A stretch of DNA of 64,000 nt from Brachynemurus nebulosus (taxonomy: Eukaryota > Arthropoda > Insecta > Neuroptera > Myrmeleontidae): positions 28,698,108 through 28,762,107 of the forward strand of contig JAPWDM010000005.1 of the NCBI GenBank assembly GCA_035578155.1, given 5' to 3'. Position 1 is the stretch's first letter; each line of letters starts with the position of its first letter. The notes beneath the pieces are model-generated. The model was not told the DNA's origin. It saw only the letters and a list, made by a program, of their open reading frames with translations, and did no database searches. Shown here piece by piece: positions 43,056-54,427 of this stretch. The translations under genes and the position numbers were made by a program.

Positions 43056-45089
43056 ATTAAACATCTTTGAGTGTTTTCTTCTATAGTTACAGTTCTCGAT
43101 GACAGCTCCATAAAGCAAAGAGCTCTTAGGCAAACAGAAAGCTAAACAGCTGCCAAGGGCAGCTATTCGCTGCAGTTCTATGTCGGGTCGGAGGGACACA
43201 GACTTACTACATCTTCGTTAGTTTTGCTCCAACCGGCTTCAAATTTTAACACAAGTCTTGTGTTGTCGTACATTCAATTTATATTGTAATAGTATTTTGC
43301 AATATAAGTTCGGTAAGTTGCTTTTACTGATCGAGAAAATGTTGCGAATACGAGACCCACAGAGTTGAGTTTTTGCAATTTTTGAGACCAGTAAAGGCAC
43401 TTAACGCATCGTATATTGTATAATATTTTTTGCACGACCAATCTAAAATAATTAAAGAATAAAAATATATTAAATAAAAAATAAAATTCGGGTAATATAT
43501 GTGAAAATTATATTTCTATGTCATGACAGAATGCCATGAATAAATATTATAAATATTTATAGCAACTTTATACGAATCTTTGCAGTGACAATTGACAACT
43601 ATATTTGTAAATAAAAAATTAAGTGTCAATATTTCATTGGCATGAATATTATTTTTGAATTTTCTATTAAAGAAATTGAGGAAAATTTTTTTAAACTATA
43701 ATATTAATGAGAATAATGAAATTGATGAAGCATTTTATTTTTTGCTACAAATTTATTCTTGTAAAATGAAAGGAAGATTATGAAAACCACAGAAAATTTT
43801 AATGATTGAACGACCTTTTGAAATGTCAATAAAATATGAAGACTAATGCCAACATTAATAATAATAATATGCAAACTAGTGAAAATTTTCATATTAATCG
43901 ATTTATTTTCCTAATTGTTCAAATTGTACTTTTAATTTCGATATAAATAAATAATTACAATCATTTTTGAGCTAATTTCACTTACCGCACTCCTATTAAC
44001 TTACTACGCATCTATTTCACTTACCGCACTGTTATTTGTTGGTTTCCATAGATATAAACAAACGTGCGGGAAATGTAACTTACCAAGATTGTTAACAGCA
44101 TCGGTAAATACATGAAAATACACGATCGTGCAAAAAATACTATTGTAGATAGACTGTAATAATTTTGCTTTTTAGGACATACGGTACAATTTACGTATAC
44201 CCACCCAAAGGTAAAGTGATTCGCATTGATTACTATCAACCAGTGATACCGGTGGCAATCAATAAATGAATAGTGAACAAGATGCAGCTGTTACTTACAT
44301 AACGATGTATGTACCTACTCGTAATAATATACTCTCTTTAATACGATACAATACCTGTCCAAATGACAATATATAATGAAAAAGACGAATTATTGTTGTG
44401 AGAAGCGCAGACGAACGAGAAAAAAAATCGTTCCTGTACCTTTTTGGTTTTATTTTACTGTTATTATTGATTTGAGTTAGAATGAGGCAGACGTTTCACG
44501 TAGAACACGTCCAACCATCAACATTTGTGTCGCACACGATTTCGTGCGTTTTTTGCACGGTCATTGTACGAAATGTCACAAAACAAACAATACATGATGA
44601 GATAAATGAGAATTTACGATTGTAGAGGTCGGTACTTATTCATTATTGAAAAAGATATAAATATTTTTACTGTAATTTTTATGTAGTGCCAACAATATTT
44701 TTATGTATACAGGTTGACCTGAATATTTGGAACTTGCTGGTTGTTGAATCTGCAGTCCAGGATAGCTATGATTGTGATACAAAAAACATTCGTGGAACAC
44801 GTCTTTTTCTAATGTGGGCTAGGGAAACTAAAAGATTGGATATCCTTCAACAGGTCTCGGAAGCAAAATAAAAATATTGGGAGAAAAAGTAATTTGTACT
44901 TTTTTCTAACTCTATAATTTTATCACGGTTTTATAAGTAAAAGTTTCTATAGCGGAGATAACTCTGTTTGAGAGTGTAAGAAAATTTTTAACATTTGGAA
45001 GTATAATGAAAACGGTAATGCTGGTGGTAGTCTTCAACCGTGTGTTAATAATGAGGGTTAGATCTGCTTCTTCAGATCAGTTGTATGAC
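43056..45089. other. AT-rich stretch without recognised features
   Basis: No paired repeats or supported genes. A 61-codon frame at 44686-44871 has a more balanced amino-acid composition than its neighbours and starts just before a pyrimidine/ATACAG acceptor-like word. I found no further evidence for an exon. Confidence 0.4.
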
Positions 45090-45290
45090 GAAATCACATA
45101 GAGATTGAAAAAATTATTAAACACTGGATCGGCTGGGAATCGAAACCAGCAGCTTTTGGTAACTACCCAAGTGCTTTGTCATCTCGGGTGCACGATTCTT
45201 GTTCGAGAGCCAGTCCAGTTCGACAATAATTCTATAACATATAATACTCTCTTTGATATGAAAAGCAGTTACTTTAAAACATTTTTGTTA
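45090..45290 (-). repeat. tRNA-derived repeat, copy S3
   Basis: The minus-strand order is the same as in S1 and S2: a leading block (GTAACTGCTTTTCATATCAA, 45267-45286), a spacer, a tRNA-like region (45125-45198) and a tail with AATAATTTTTTCAATCTC. The tRNA-like region has CTTGG GTAGTTA CCAAA (triplet AGT) and box B GGTTTCGATTCCC. Acceptor ends GAATCGT and CCGATCC still pair at five of seven positions. This divergent copy confirms that the leader belongs to the family. Confidence 0.65.
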
Positions 45291-46071
45291 CGTAAATTTA
45301 TTAAATTTTTTTTACCCTTTTGAAAAAGACTATTTAATGAACAATGCAATTTCACCTACATATTTATATGCATTATTTATCTAAATAATTCTAAGACTAA
45401 TAATTTCGTACAAAATATTTTTGTTTATCTAATAAATTCAATACAAAACCATCATAGTTTTAATTAAAATTTCTTCCACAAAAAATGTTTTTGTGCTTTT
45501 TATTTGGCTACGCCATTTTCTCTTGCGCTATGCGGACATTTTGAATGTGAAATATGATTATCATAATCATGAATATTATGTTACTTTGCTGATGCTCTTT
45601 GAATTTTTGAAAAACTGGACAAACAAAATTATCTAAAGGCATGCAGTAAAATACTTTTATTATATACGCGAGTACTGGTTCTTTTTTGGCAACAATTCAG
45701 CGAGTTAAAACAAATGGTAAAAACACAAGGACGATTGCATCGCAAAATAGAGAAACGACAGAATATTATAACAAATATGAATTTGCGTATTTTCTCTGTT
45801 TTGTTACAATGTGGTACAAAAATATCAGGCTCCTTTTATTAATATGAAAATAAATTAAGAAAAAGTCACTGAGAGTTGTACCTGAATGTCGATATAACAG
45901 TATGTGAAAAACAATTTTGGAAAACGTGTGAGAAAAAAACTTATTTTCTACACCATGAGAAATATTTTTTATTGCAAAACTTTTTCGCTAAAACCAAAGG
46001 TTCGGGAATTAAAAGAAATAAATAATTAATTACACTGGAATTTTTTAAATTTGATAATTTTTTCCAATATA
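45291..46071. other. AT-rich stretch without recognised features
   Basis: No frames or repeats supported. Confidence 0.45.
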
Positions 46072-46936
46072 AGGTAAAAGACCCGGTAATTGACCCTGGC
46101 CCAGTTTCTGAACTTTTCAACTTTGTTATAAATTAATAAAAAAACTATATTTTAAATAAGAAAAAAAATAAATTCTTAATTTAAAGTAATCTATTCTGTG
46201 TCTAATGAACAGCAATTTAAAAAGTTTAGAATATATTAACTAAATAAAAAAAAATTTTTAAGTTTAAAATGTGTGTAAACACTATTTTTTTGGTAGTTTC
46301 TTAACAGTTTATGTTACAAAGTACTCATTTTGATTTGTGCAATATTCATCATGTAAGTATGAAAACTTAATTAAAAATATATGAGCAGGTTAATATTTGT
46401 TTAAAATTTATTTTAAAATATTTATAAAATAGGTACCTTAGAATGATTTTTATTATTGAAATATGAGGGTCAATTACTAGGCTCACTTCTAAAGTGGTAT
46501 GGCCCAGTTAAATTCTAACCAGTTTTTGTTAGTTATTTTGTTATTTATAGTTATCTTCGATTAGTTTTTGTTATTTTTCATAACGTATTACATTAAACAT
46601 TCATTTTTATCAATAAAAAATTATTTATAAATTAAATTTTAAAAAACTGTATTTTTAAATTTAAGGATCAGAAACTAGGCCACTGTCAGGGTCAGAAACT
46701 GTCACATGAGAAATTTTGAAGGTCAGAAACTGGGTCCTTTTTGTCAATTTTTAAAACATTAATTTAAATTATTAATTCAATTCAAATAATTATTTTACTT
46801 GTATGGCTTTATTTTGAAAGCCATATAAACTAGTTGATAAAATTATTAATTGTCTCTTAAGTTGAAACTTATATTTATTACTGTCGTTTAACCTCAGCCG
46901 TCACTCTTAAAAGGTCAGAAACTAGGCCCGTTACCT
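46072..46936. mobile_element. 865-bp MITE with TA TSD and iterated GGTCAGAAACTAGGCC motif
   Basis: The ends AGGTAAAAGACCCGG and, reversed, AGGTAACGGGCCTAGTTTCT share AGGTAA and a GGGCC/CCCGG core. TA flanks at 46070-46071 and 46937-46938. The word GGTCAGAAACTRGGCC or a variant occurs near 46095 (inverse), 46470-46510, 46668, 46693, 46720 and 46911. No coding frame. A TA target suggests Tc1/mariner. Confidence 0.7.
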
Positions 46937-48107
46937 TACATACATTTCATTCTTCAATTTCATGACTTTTTTCTTTTTGAATTTTCTATGTGATCCTTTT
47001 TGGTACTAAGGATGGAGAACAACAATTTTTAAACGTTTTTCTCAAATACATATCCCCAAATAATATTAATTATTCTAAATCTTATCGCTGATTTAAATCC
47101 AACTCGAAGGACCACAATGCTAAAATGCGATCATTCGGTATGAATTGATTGGAATGCTCTAAATATTACGGTCACTAAGGTTGTCGCTTATTTTTCTGGA
47201 GAAAATTTTTAAAATACGGTTTATACCCGAGGCTCTGGGGACCAGTTAACCTAGTAATGTTAAGAGTGAGTGAAAAATAACTTATTTAGGGAAATAATAT
47301 TTTTAATATAAGTGTACAAACGTTAGTACAATATCTGTATTATAAAATATGAATCCAGTTATATAAAATAAATCCTTGATTCTAGTTTTTAAATAAATTA
47401 CTTAAAATATCACCAAATCTGTCAGATTTTCTTTATGTTCGCATTTAACTTTTTTTTTCAAACAGTGATTGTGGCGGCAAGACAAAGAAAAAAATTATCT
47501 ATCGAATGTCAATTTTTACGGTAAAAATTTCCGTCGTTATATAGGTATATAATAATTTTTCCCGTTTTTGTCTCATCTTGATGTATATAAGTAATTCTTT
47601 TTTATGATAAATTACAATTGATTTTATCCGAAGGAATGTTTTTGTCTTCTATTCATTTTCTTTTTTCGGTTTTCCGGGATTTTTATTTCTTATGGAAATG
47701 ACGAAAAACAATTTACTTCTTATTAATGTTGGATATCTTTTTTTTTGATTCTTCTTGTTATTATCTAATTGTTTCGTAAATTACATTTGAAATGTCATGA
47801 AGGAAATTGCAAAAACTTTATCAAAAAATACATATTCCCTTCCCTTTTTTTTTGGTGGCTGTTTTTGGATACGTTGTTCCCGATTATGTCTACGATTACT
47901 TGTTGTGTGAGGACGATAAAAGCCGTTATCGTCCATGAATTTTATCGTTTTGAATTGAATTCGAAATGTCGGCCAATACCTATTTTAACTATCTGAACTG
48001 GAGTTGAAATGGATTTTATCAGTTTTATATAGGTAATTTTGTACCGAAAAAAATTTCACAAGAAGTAATTTATTAAAATGTTTTCCATCGAAAGTAATTT
48101 TAACGAA
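46937..48107. other. AT-rich stretch without recognised features
   Basis: No repeats or supported genes between the MITE and the decayed family fragment. Confidence 0.45.
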
Positions 48108-48330
48108 TTTCCTTAAAAAAAAATTATCTTATTACCTACAGCAAGAAACATGGTGAGACTTGAGCTCTACATGACGACAGAAGTTTGTTTTGAGATACCT
48201 AGAAGCTAAAAAAAAATAAGATGAATTCGATAAAATGTGAAAAAATTATTGAAGGTATTAAGTTCTTCAGCCAGACACATCGAATATTTTAAGTTTTTGC
48301 CCACAACAACACAATATGATTTTCTTGCCT
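48108..48330 (+). repeat. Decayed head fragment of the large family
   Basis: The order AACGAATTTCC, ATGGTGAGACTTGAG, AGAAGTTTGTTTTGAGATAC, CTAGAAGCTAAAA and then TTCAGCCAGACACATCGAAT matches the head of copies 1-3 (GGTGCGACCTAAGCC .. TTTTGAGGTCCCTAGAA .. TTAGCCAGACACGTCGGATG). The (TA)n tract is gone and the hairpin is half destroyed. This shows that the family has old as well as young members. Confidence 0.6.
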
Positions 48331-48978
48331 AAAAATATAAAGCCACGAATTTCGATGCACACTTTTACATCGACATTCTTTGTTCGCATACAGTAAATAA
48401 TTGTTTTTTGATCAGAACAAGTTTTGATCAACAAATTCTGAGTAATACGTACACAAAATTTAAAAAATTTCTCGGTAGAAGCACGATCAAAAAAAAAAAC
48501 CTTTTGTTATACGAACTATAACCATTTAAAGAAAACATCACACAAAGAATTTTTAATCGTCGGTTTTTACTTTCTATACATTCAAAATTCAAACGCAAAC
48601 CAGCAAACTGACAGATCTTTTTAATTAAAAATAAAAAACAAAAAAGACAAAACTTTTACTTATTACTGGTTCATTCACTTTCATTTGATCAATTCAATTT
48701 AATCCTCGCTTATATACATGGTTGAAAATATTTCTTAATACGAAATAAAGGTAATAACAGGACTTGCGACGAATATACTAGTCGGTCGTCCGCCAGATAC
48801 CGAGTATTCGTCATCACCCTATTTGAAGTGCCGACAATTCCGTCAATGAGAAGACAGGAATGTTCCCTATAACAGAACATTTTAACGACACCCCGCACGC
48901 TATAAATACGCCAGAAATACATACTATATAAAACAAATAGATAAAATCTTTTGAAAAAATATCAGCTTTTTTATAAAC
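48331..48978. other. AT-rich stretch without recognised features
   Basis: No repeats supported. A 70-codon minus-strand frame (48710-48922) has no recognisable domain. Confidence 0.4.
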
Positions 48979-49113
48979 AGTATATTATTCAACGAGCTAG
49001 TAATGATAGCTATTACTCACGAAGATTAAATTGCGACACGATCCGAGCTTACGAGGCGAGGTCGTAATGCATCTGAGTGAGTAATAGCCATTGCAATCGA
49101 GTAGAATATGATA
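48979..49113. mobile_element. ~135-bp foldback MITE
   Basis: The left arm (48979-49022, with GCTATTACTCAC) and right arm (49073-49113, with GTGAGTAATAGC) pair around a CpG-rich loop (GCGACACGATCCGAGC.. GAGGCGAGGTCG). In size and layout it resembles the foldback at 58611-58749, but the sequences differ. Confidence 0.65.
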
Positions 49114-50713
49114 TTTTTCCCTTTTGATTTAAATAAAATTGAATATAAATTTTAAAGCAAATTTTTAATCTATTCCTAATTTCATTAAATGTTTGTATAA
49201 TATGTATAAAACGATCAAAACAAAATATATAGGTATTACTTTGTTTACTTGCACGTTACTACGCAACATAAATTAAAACTTGATACATACATTGTCACAA
49301 AACAATCGCCAACCCATTGAATAATGGTCAATTCTGTGATTTCATTGGTCAAAAAGGTATTGAGTAATGATCATTCCTCCACAGATATATAATGAGTGTG
49401 TTCTTCAACAGGAATAGAAAGACAGTATTCTTTTAACTCTCTTAAATCTAGTACGCATATTATAACTTTACAACTGTATGTATGGGTTTCTGGACACGCT
49501 TAGGTACATGCTAAGCAAATTGTTATACTAGTTTAAATAAATAAATGCATCAGATTTTTTTTTTTTTTCACTATTTGATATTTAGCCGAATAGTCTTTAA
49601 ATGGTCGGTATTTGGTGAATATCAACAAGTGGCCGAATAGGTCGAATACCGAACAGTTCTCGAATATTCGTTGAAATTCTAACAATAACTCTTATGAATT
49701 ATACGGATCAACACACATCATTTCGCCGAAAATTTTTTTTAGTGTATTGACTTAACGTGCTTGTCTTTCTTTTACTACTCACCTATTTAAAGCTTTGTGG
49801 AGCGAAGTTCTTTTTTTTTTGTCCGTAAACTTCGTCAATTACGTTCATAAACTTTTTAATAGCCAATTTTGTACGAAATATATGCGAACCTTTTCGTGTT
49901 ATAACAGACGTTTGTAATATTGAGATTAGGTGAGGTGAAATTTTGTTAAAGGAAAAAGGCATAAAAAATTATATAATATTATTGACTTTTTGTTGGTCAA
50001 AATTTTACTGACGCTAACATTTTTTATAGGGTTTAAGGGTTTTTTTTAAAGGTTAAGTACAATGATCGGTCTAAAAACTGTATGAATTTCTGGAATTAAT
50101 TCTAGGAAAATGTATAAATATTTAATATGTAGGTACCTACATAAAATAATTTAATATCTAGAACAAATTTTCAATACAGTCAAGTACCGTATTGTTGTTA
50201 ACTAGTTAACAAAACTGAATAAAATTAATTAAAATAAATGCTTTTTGTATTCTTTAAATACTATTTATTAATTAAAATAAAAATAATTATGTTGTAAATA
50301 TTTTTTTTTAAATAGAGAAGACTTTACAAGAGCATGCAATCACCGTATACAGTAAACAAAACAAAGAAACAAAAGGAAAAATTATCCATATTGTTTTCCT
50401 TTTTATTTTTTCTAGCTTCAAGGTTATCACGCATAGCCATCGAATAATCAGTATAATAATAGACATATACAAGTTAGAATTTGTTAGAATTATTATTCTT
50501 AGAATTTCTTGTTAAGTATCATAATTTACTAGTGAAAGTTTTTAGTGTTTATTTGTGAATACGGAAATCAAGTATTTTTAACTTGAAATTTTATTTATGT
50601 GAGACGACAAGATAAAAAAATAAATTTAGTACCTACTTACTGGAAAATCACATAACTTTACCATAATTTTTGTTTCAAATGTAAAGCAAATGATAATGAA
50701 ATTAATTTAGTTA
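49114..50713. other. AT-rich stretch without recognised features
   Basis: A T tract lies at 49555-49569. A self-similar TATTTGGTGAATATCAA / GGCCGAATAGGTCGAATACC patch near 49575-49670 is short and disordered. No gene supported. Confidence 0.4.
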
Positions 50714-51433
50714 GGGGAAACCGGGGTAAGAAGAGACAAAAGGGGTAATAAGAGACAAGAAGAAAATTATTTAACTCTAAATTATAAATCTAATCATTAT
50801 GAAAAAAATACTATATACTTAGTAAATTAAATGAACCTATCTAATTTTTTTTTTTTGTAATTATTAAAATAAAATTAAAAGTAATGAAATTCGTTGTATT
50901 AAGTTTCTGAAATTCGTTTGTATTAACGTTTAATACCAGTTAATAAAAAATTTACTTTTTTGTTATTTTATATAATCTATATGGGCCAGAGACAAGTGTG
51001 ATACATGACAAAAAATTTGAGATGGATACGAATTTTTTTTCAATTATTCAAAAACGAAGTTAAAGTTATTACTTCGTAAAAATTTAGACATGGGGTAATA
51101 AGAGACTAGAGTAGAGTCCAGTTATGGAGAAAGTTTTTAAAATTTTTAATAATTGTTTATTATTTGTCATGCTTTTCGTCAATAAATTACATATCAAAAA
51201 TACTCAAAAACTTAATACAATAACAGAAAAAAAATGAACTTTAAACCTACCTAATTCAAATGCAAAATTTTTTTCAATTGACTAAAGAAGATTCAAAAAT
51301 TATTATAAAATTATCAACAAGTTATCGGTGATAAAGTGAACATATTGAAGTTAATATTACTTATTTTTTAAAAATTCTGATCTTGAATTATTGGTGGTTT
51401 TTCGACCTTGTCTCTTATTACCCCGGTCTCCCC
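50714..51433. mobile_element. 720-bp MITE with TA TSD and GGGGTAATAAGAGAC repeats
   Basis: The TIRs GGGGAAACCGGGGTAAGAAG and, reversed, GGGGAGACCGGGGTAATAAG continue into AGACAA. TA flanks at 50712-50713 and 51434-51435. The word GGGGTAATAAGAGAC repeats beside the left end (50741) and at 51092. No coding capacity. TA duplication and G-rich ends suggest Tc1/mariner. Confidence 0.85.
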
Positions 51434-51435
51434 TA

Positions 51436-53189
51436 TAATTAATTAAATTTTAGTGGAATAAAATAATAAAAATCTTTGATCTAACTCATACATAAATCTA
51501 TTTTCATAAAAAATAAACAAAACAGTAATAGGTTAATATGTCAACGAATTCATAACCTTACCTACCCGGGTTTTTTAATGAAATATTAAAAGTACTGTAA
51601 AATTATTAAATATATCCATTTTGTTTGCATTTTATATCTTAACGATATTACAAAAATAAAATGTAGTAGACTGGTAATTCTGAGCGATAGATCTAGTTGT
51701 TAATTATTTATACATAGGTATAAGTAAAGATATTACTTTAATAAAATATTTTCTAGACTTAAAAGGAAAATACTACGGTCCACCGACGAAAAGACGGACA
51801 GATCAAGCCAAAAGCCGCTTCTTCTAGCCTACACATAGAAAGAAGAAGGGATTTAAAAGAGGTCAAAATAAATTTACGGATTTTATGAACCCTCTTTTAC
51901 CAACGAAAATATTACGTTCTAAATACGTATACCAACCAAATACAGAAATATATGTATTTAAACAAAAGTTGAATATAATTATAATAAAATAACTCATAGA
52001 AAATTTCCAACTATTAAATAATTTCGCGCTTATTTGTAACCCCTACTTATAAAAATTTTTATCAGACACCAAACAAAAAAAAAAAAAAAACATGTCTTTA
52101 TTTTTAATAATTTCGTGTCAAAACGCATTTAGTAAGAAAAGTTAAGACCCATGTTAACACATGCTTCATATTTTTTTAATCCATTTAAAAAACATATTTT
52201 CTATTTAATATTTCACAATAATATATATTATGCCTACATTTATCTTCTGAATTATATTATTTTTTATTAGAGTTTTTCATGCAAAAGTCATTATTATCTT
52301 AAAATAGACGCAGCTCATTTTTATTTTTTTTTAATAAAATAATAGCTTTATCAGTCTCTTAATAGCCCAGATGTAATCTTTATCAAAGTTTTAATGACTC
52401 TAATTGTAAATATTTGGTGTGAAAATTATGAGTCCATCAACAATTTTTTCTTTATTATAATGTTAATTAAGTATTTGATGCTATAAAATACATTTGCATG
52501 TAAATTTTATCTATAAATGTCAAAAATTTTAAACGACTTTCCTTGTTGCCTGTCACATCCGTTGACAGTTGACCGTTTATTTGTTTCCGGTAAAATTTAT
52601 TCAAAAAAAAAATATTAGAACTTATAGGTGTTACCTGTAACTTAGTAAAATTTTATAGTCTAAAACGAGTTTTGTGTATATTCCGGAAAATATTCCTGGA
52701 AATCCTATATACAAGTATAACAGTGGCATATTTGCAGGAGGCCAAAGTGAGCCATAGTCCGAGGCAACAAATTTTCTAAAAAGAATTTCGCCATTTTGAT
52801 AGAAGAAGTTAAAAATGTAGGTATATTTAAATTACTCTATTTCAACCATCACACTAATTCAAGTCAATTCCATAAAAGTTGATTTAAAAAAAAATAAATT
52901 TTTTAACTTGAAGACGTCATCAAATTTAATCAAATTTTTCTATGTCATAAAAAGCGTAGATAAAATGATAGCAAGTTGAAATTGGCAGGGAATCGAAGTA
53001 GTAATTTTTATTTTTTACCAGAATTATTTATATCGGGAAACTAAGAAAAAAAATTCCCATTTTGTAATAAAGACCTCTGTCGAATCCGTTATATTTCCAA
53101 AGCAGTTTTGTTATTGTAGTAGCAAGGATGAAAAGTTTAGCAATCAAATAGGTATATTTTATTTGAAAACGATTATAAACATATATAAA
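51436..53189. other. AT-rich stretch without recognised features
   Basis: An A tract lies at 52074-52090. At 52983-53000 a GGCAGGGAATCGAAGTA word resembles an inverted tRNA box B, but no tRNA fold or family tail accompanies it. Confidence 0.4.
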
Positions 53190-53350
53190 CATATTAATAG
53201 ATTTGAGCGTTACTTTATGGTATGCCATATTTCTAAATAATAAACAAATACTTTACTTTGCAAAATACCACTTTTATTTTTGAAACAATATTGTCACAGT
53301 TGCAAAAATAAAAGTGGTATTTTGCAAAGTAAAGTATTTGTTTATTATTT
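53190..53350. repeat. Dispersed repeat containing a perfect 48-bp-arm hairpin
   Basis: Positions 53235-53282 and 53303-53350 are exact reverse complements (48 bp each; outer AAATAATAAACAAATAC, inner CACTTTTATTTTTG) around a 20-nt loop. The left half plus loop (53190-53310) matches 4656-4795 inverted, which lacks the second arm. The palindrome therefore arose by inverted duplication of an existing repeat. Confidence 0.9.
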
Positions 53351-53456
53351 ACATATATAAACATGATCAAAAAGCTTGTGGATCGGGCCGGATCCTGTAG
53401 GGCTACAGCCCCGACTGCCTACCCTTTTCGTCAGGGCTGTTGGTTTTTCGATTTAG

Positions 53457-54423
53457 CCTCCTCATTCCAAATAGAATTTTTTTTTAAATTTTTAATTTTT
53501 TGTAAAATTTGTGTTCATTACTATTAAAAGAAATAAAAAAACCACTTTCAATTTTTTTTTCTTTTTTTTCTGAAAAAATTTGATGTCGACTATAGTAGAC
53601 ATTTGGAATAACGCTTATTCAATTGACATCTAAAAAAATGTTAATTTCTTAAGAATTTATGGAAATAGTTGGCTAAGAAAATACAATAGATGAATGGAAA
53701 ACATGTGTATTAACTACAAAATAATTGTTGTAATGATAATGAACACATGAGGGTTTGCACATTTATAAGAGGGTTCATTTTCCAAAATTTGGAAGCAGCC
53801 TTTTCCTCTGCAGCCACTTCATTGTCATAAACAACTTTTAAATTTCTCATGATAGCAAAAAAGTGCTCTCTGGGCAAGATTGCAATTGAAGAAACCTTTA
53901 TTTTAGAATGATAGTACATTTTTGTTCTTGGAAGTCTCATTGAAAATATCTTCAGGGTTTGGAATATAAAAACAATTTCATATTTGTAATATTTTTTTAA
54001 TCATTACGTAACCGGTTTCCAAATGCCGACTATAGTAGACATAAAAGTTTCTGGCGTTACTATGACAACCAAACTCATGAAACATTCTAAACAAATATCT
54101 TATTTCCTTCTCTTGGCATTCATAATAACATATTAACCCCCCACATATTAAAAAATAATTTATTTAATGTACTAAAAAAATATTTACATGCATGAGAAGC
54201 TGAGGACTAGGTACCCTTTATAGCGATGCACTATTTTCAAATTGCTGTGGGATATCAACAATGAACGTGGATTCAACTGAAAAAAATTCTGTAATGTGCT
54301 GCTATCTATGAGGAAGGCAGTGGTACTCCTGTCAGGGCTGTCAACCCACTTTAAAGTGGTAATAAAAATTCCCTGCGAAATGTTGTTTTATGTCGACTAC
54401 GGTCGACGGTTGGAACGAGGAGG
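53457..54423 (-). mobile_element. piggyBac-like element remnant, 967 bp
   Basis: The ends CCTCCTCATTCCAA (53457) and TTGGAACGAGGAGG (to 54423) form the TIR. TTAA follows the right end (54424-54427) and TTAG, one change from TTAA, precedes the left. Subterminal repeats GTCGACTATAGTAGACATTT (53585) and GCCGACTATAGTAGACAT (54023) and an inverted GTCGACTACGGTCGAC (54392) lie inside. A piggyBac-type transposase fragment lies on the minus strand. The element is internally deleted. Confidence 0.8.
53710..53940 (-). pseudogene. piggyBac-type transposase fragment, 76 codons
   Basis: The peptide contains ILPREHFFAIMRNLKVVYDN (residues about 21-40) followed by EKAASKFWKMNPLINVQ. This resembles the start of the piggyBac DDE domain (Pfam DDE_Tnp_1_7 type): 'M.R.RF..I...LHF.DN......D...K..PLI..'. 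The catalytic DDD residues lie downstream in the family and are not present here, because the frame ends at residue 76 and the element is internally deleted. It could be a leftover exon piece in a MITE-like derivative. A minus-strand stop follows LFCS. Confidence 0.7.
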
Positions 54424-54427
54424 TTAA

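Noticed and set aside
44686..44871. 61-codon frame preceded by an acceptor-like ATACAG as an internal exon
   Set aside because: There is no convincing donor, no recognisable protein similarity, and too short a frame to separate from chance.
52983..53000. GGCAGGGAATCGAAGTA as an inverted tRNA box B and fifth copy of the tRNA-derived repeat
   Set aside because: Neither an acceptor or anticodon arm nor the family leader or tail can be found around it.
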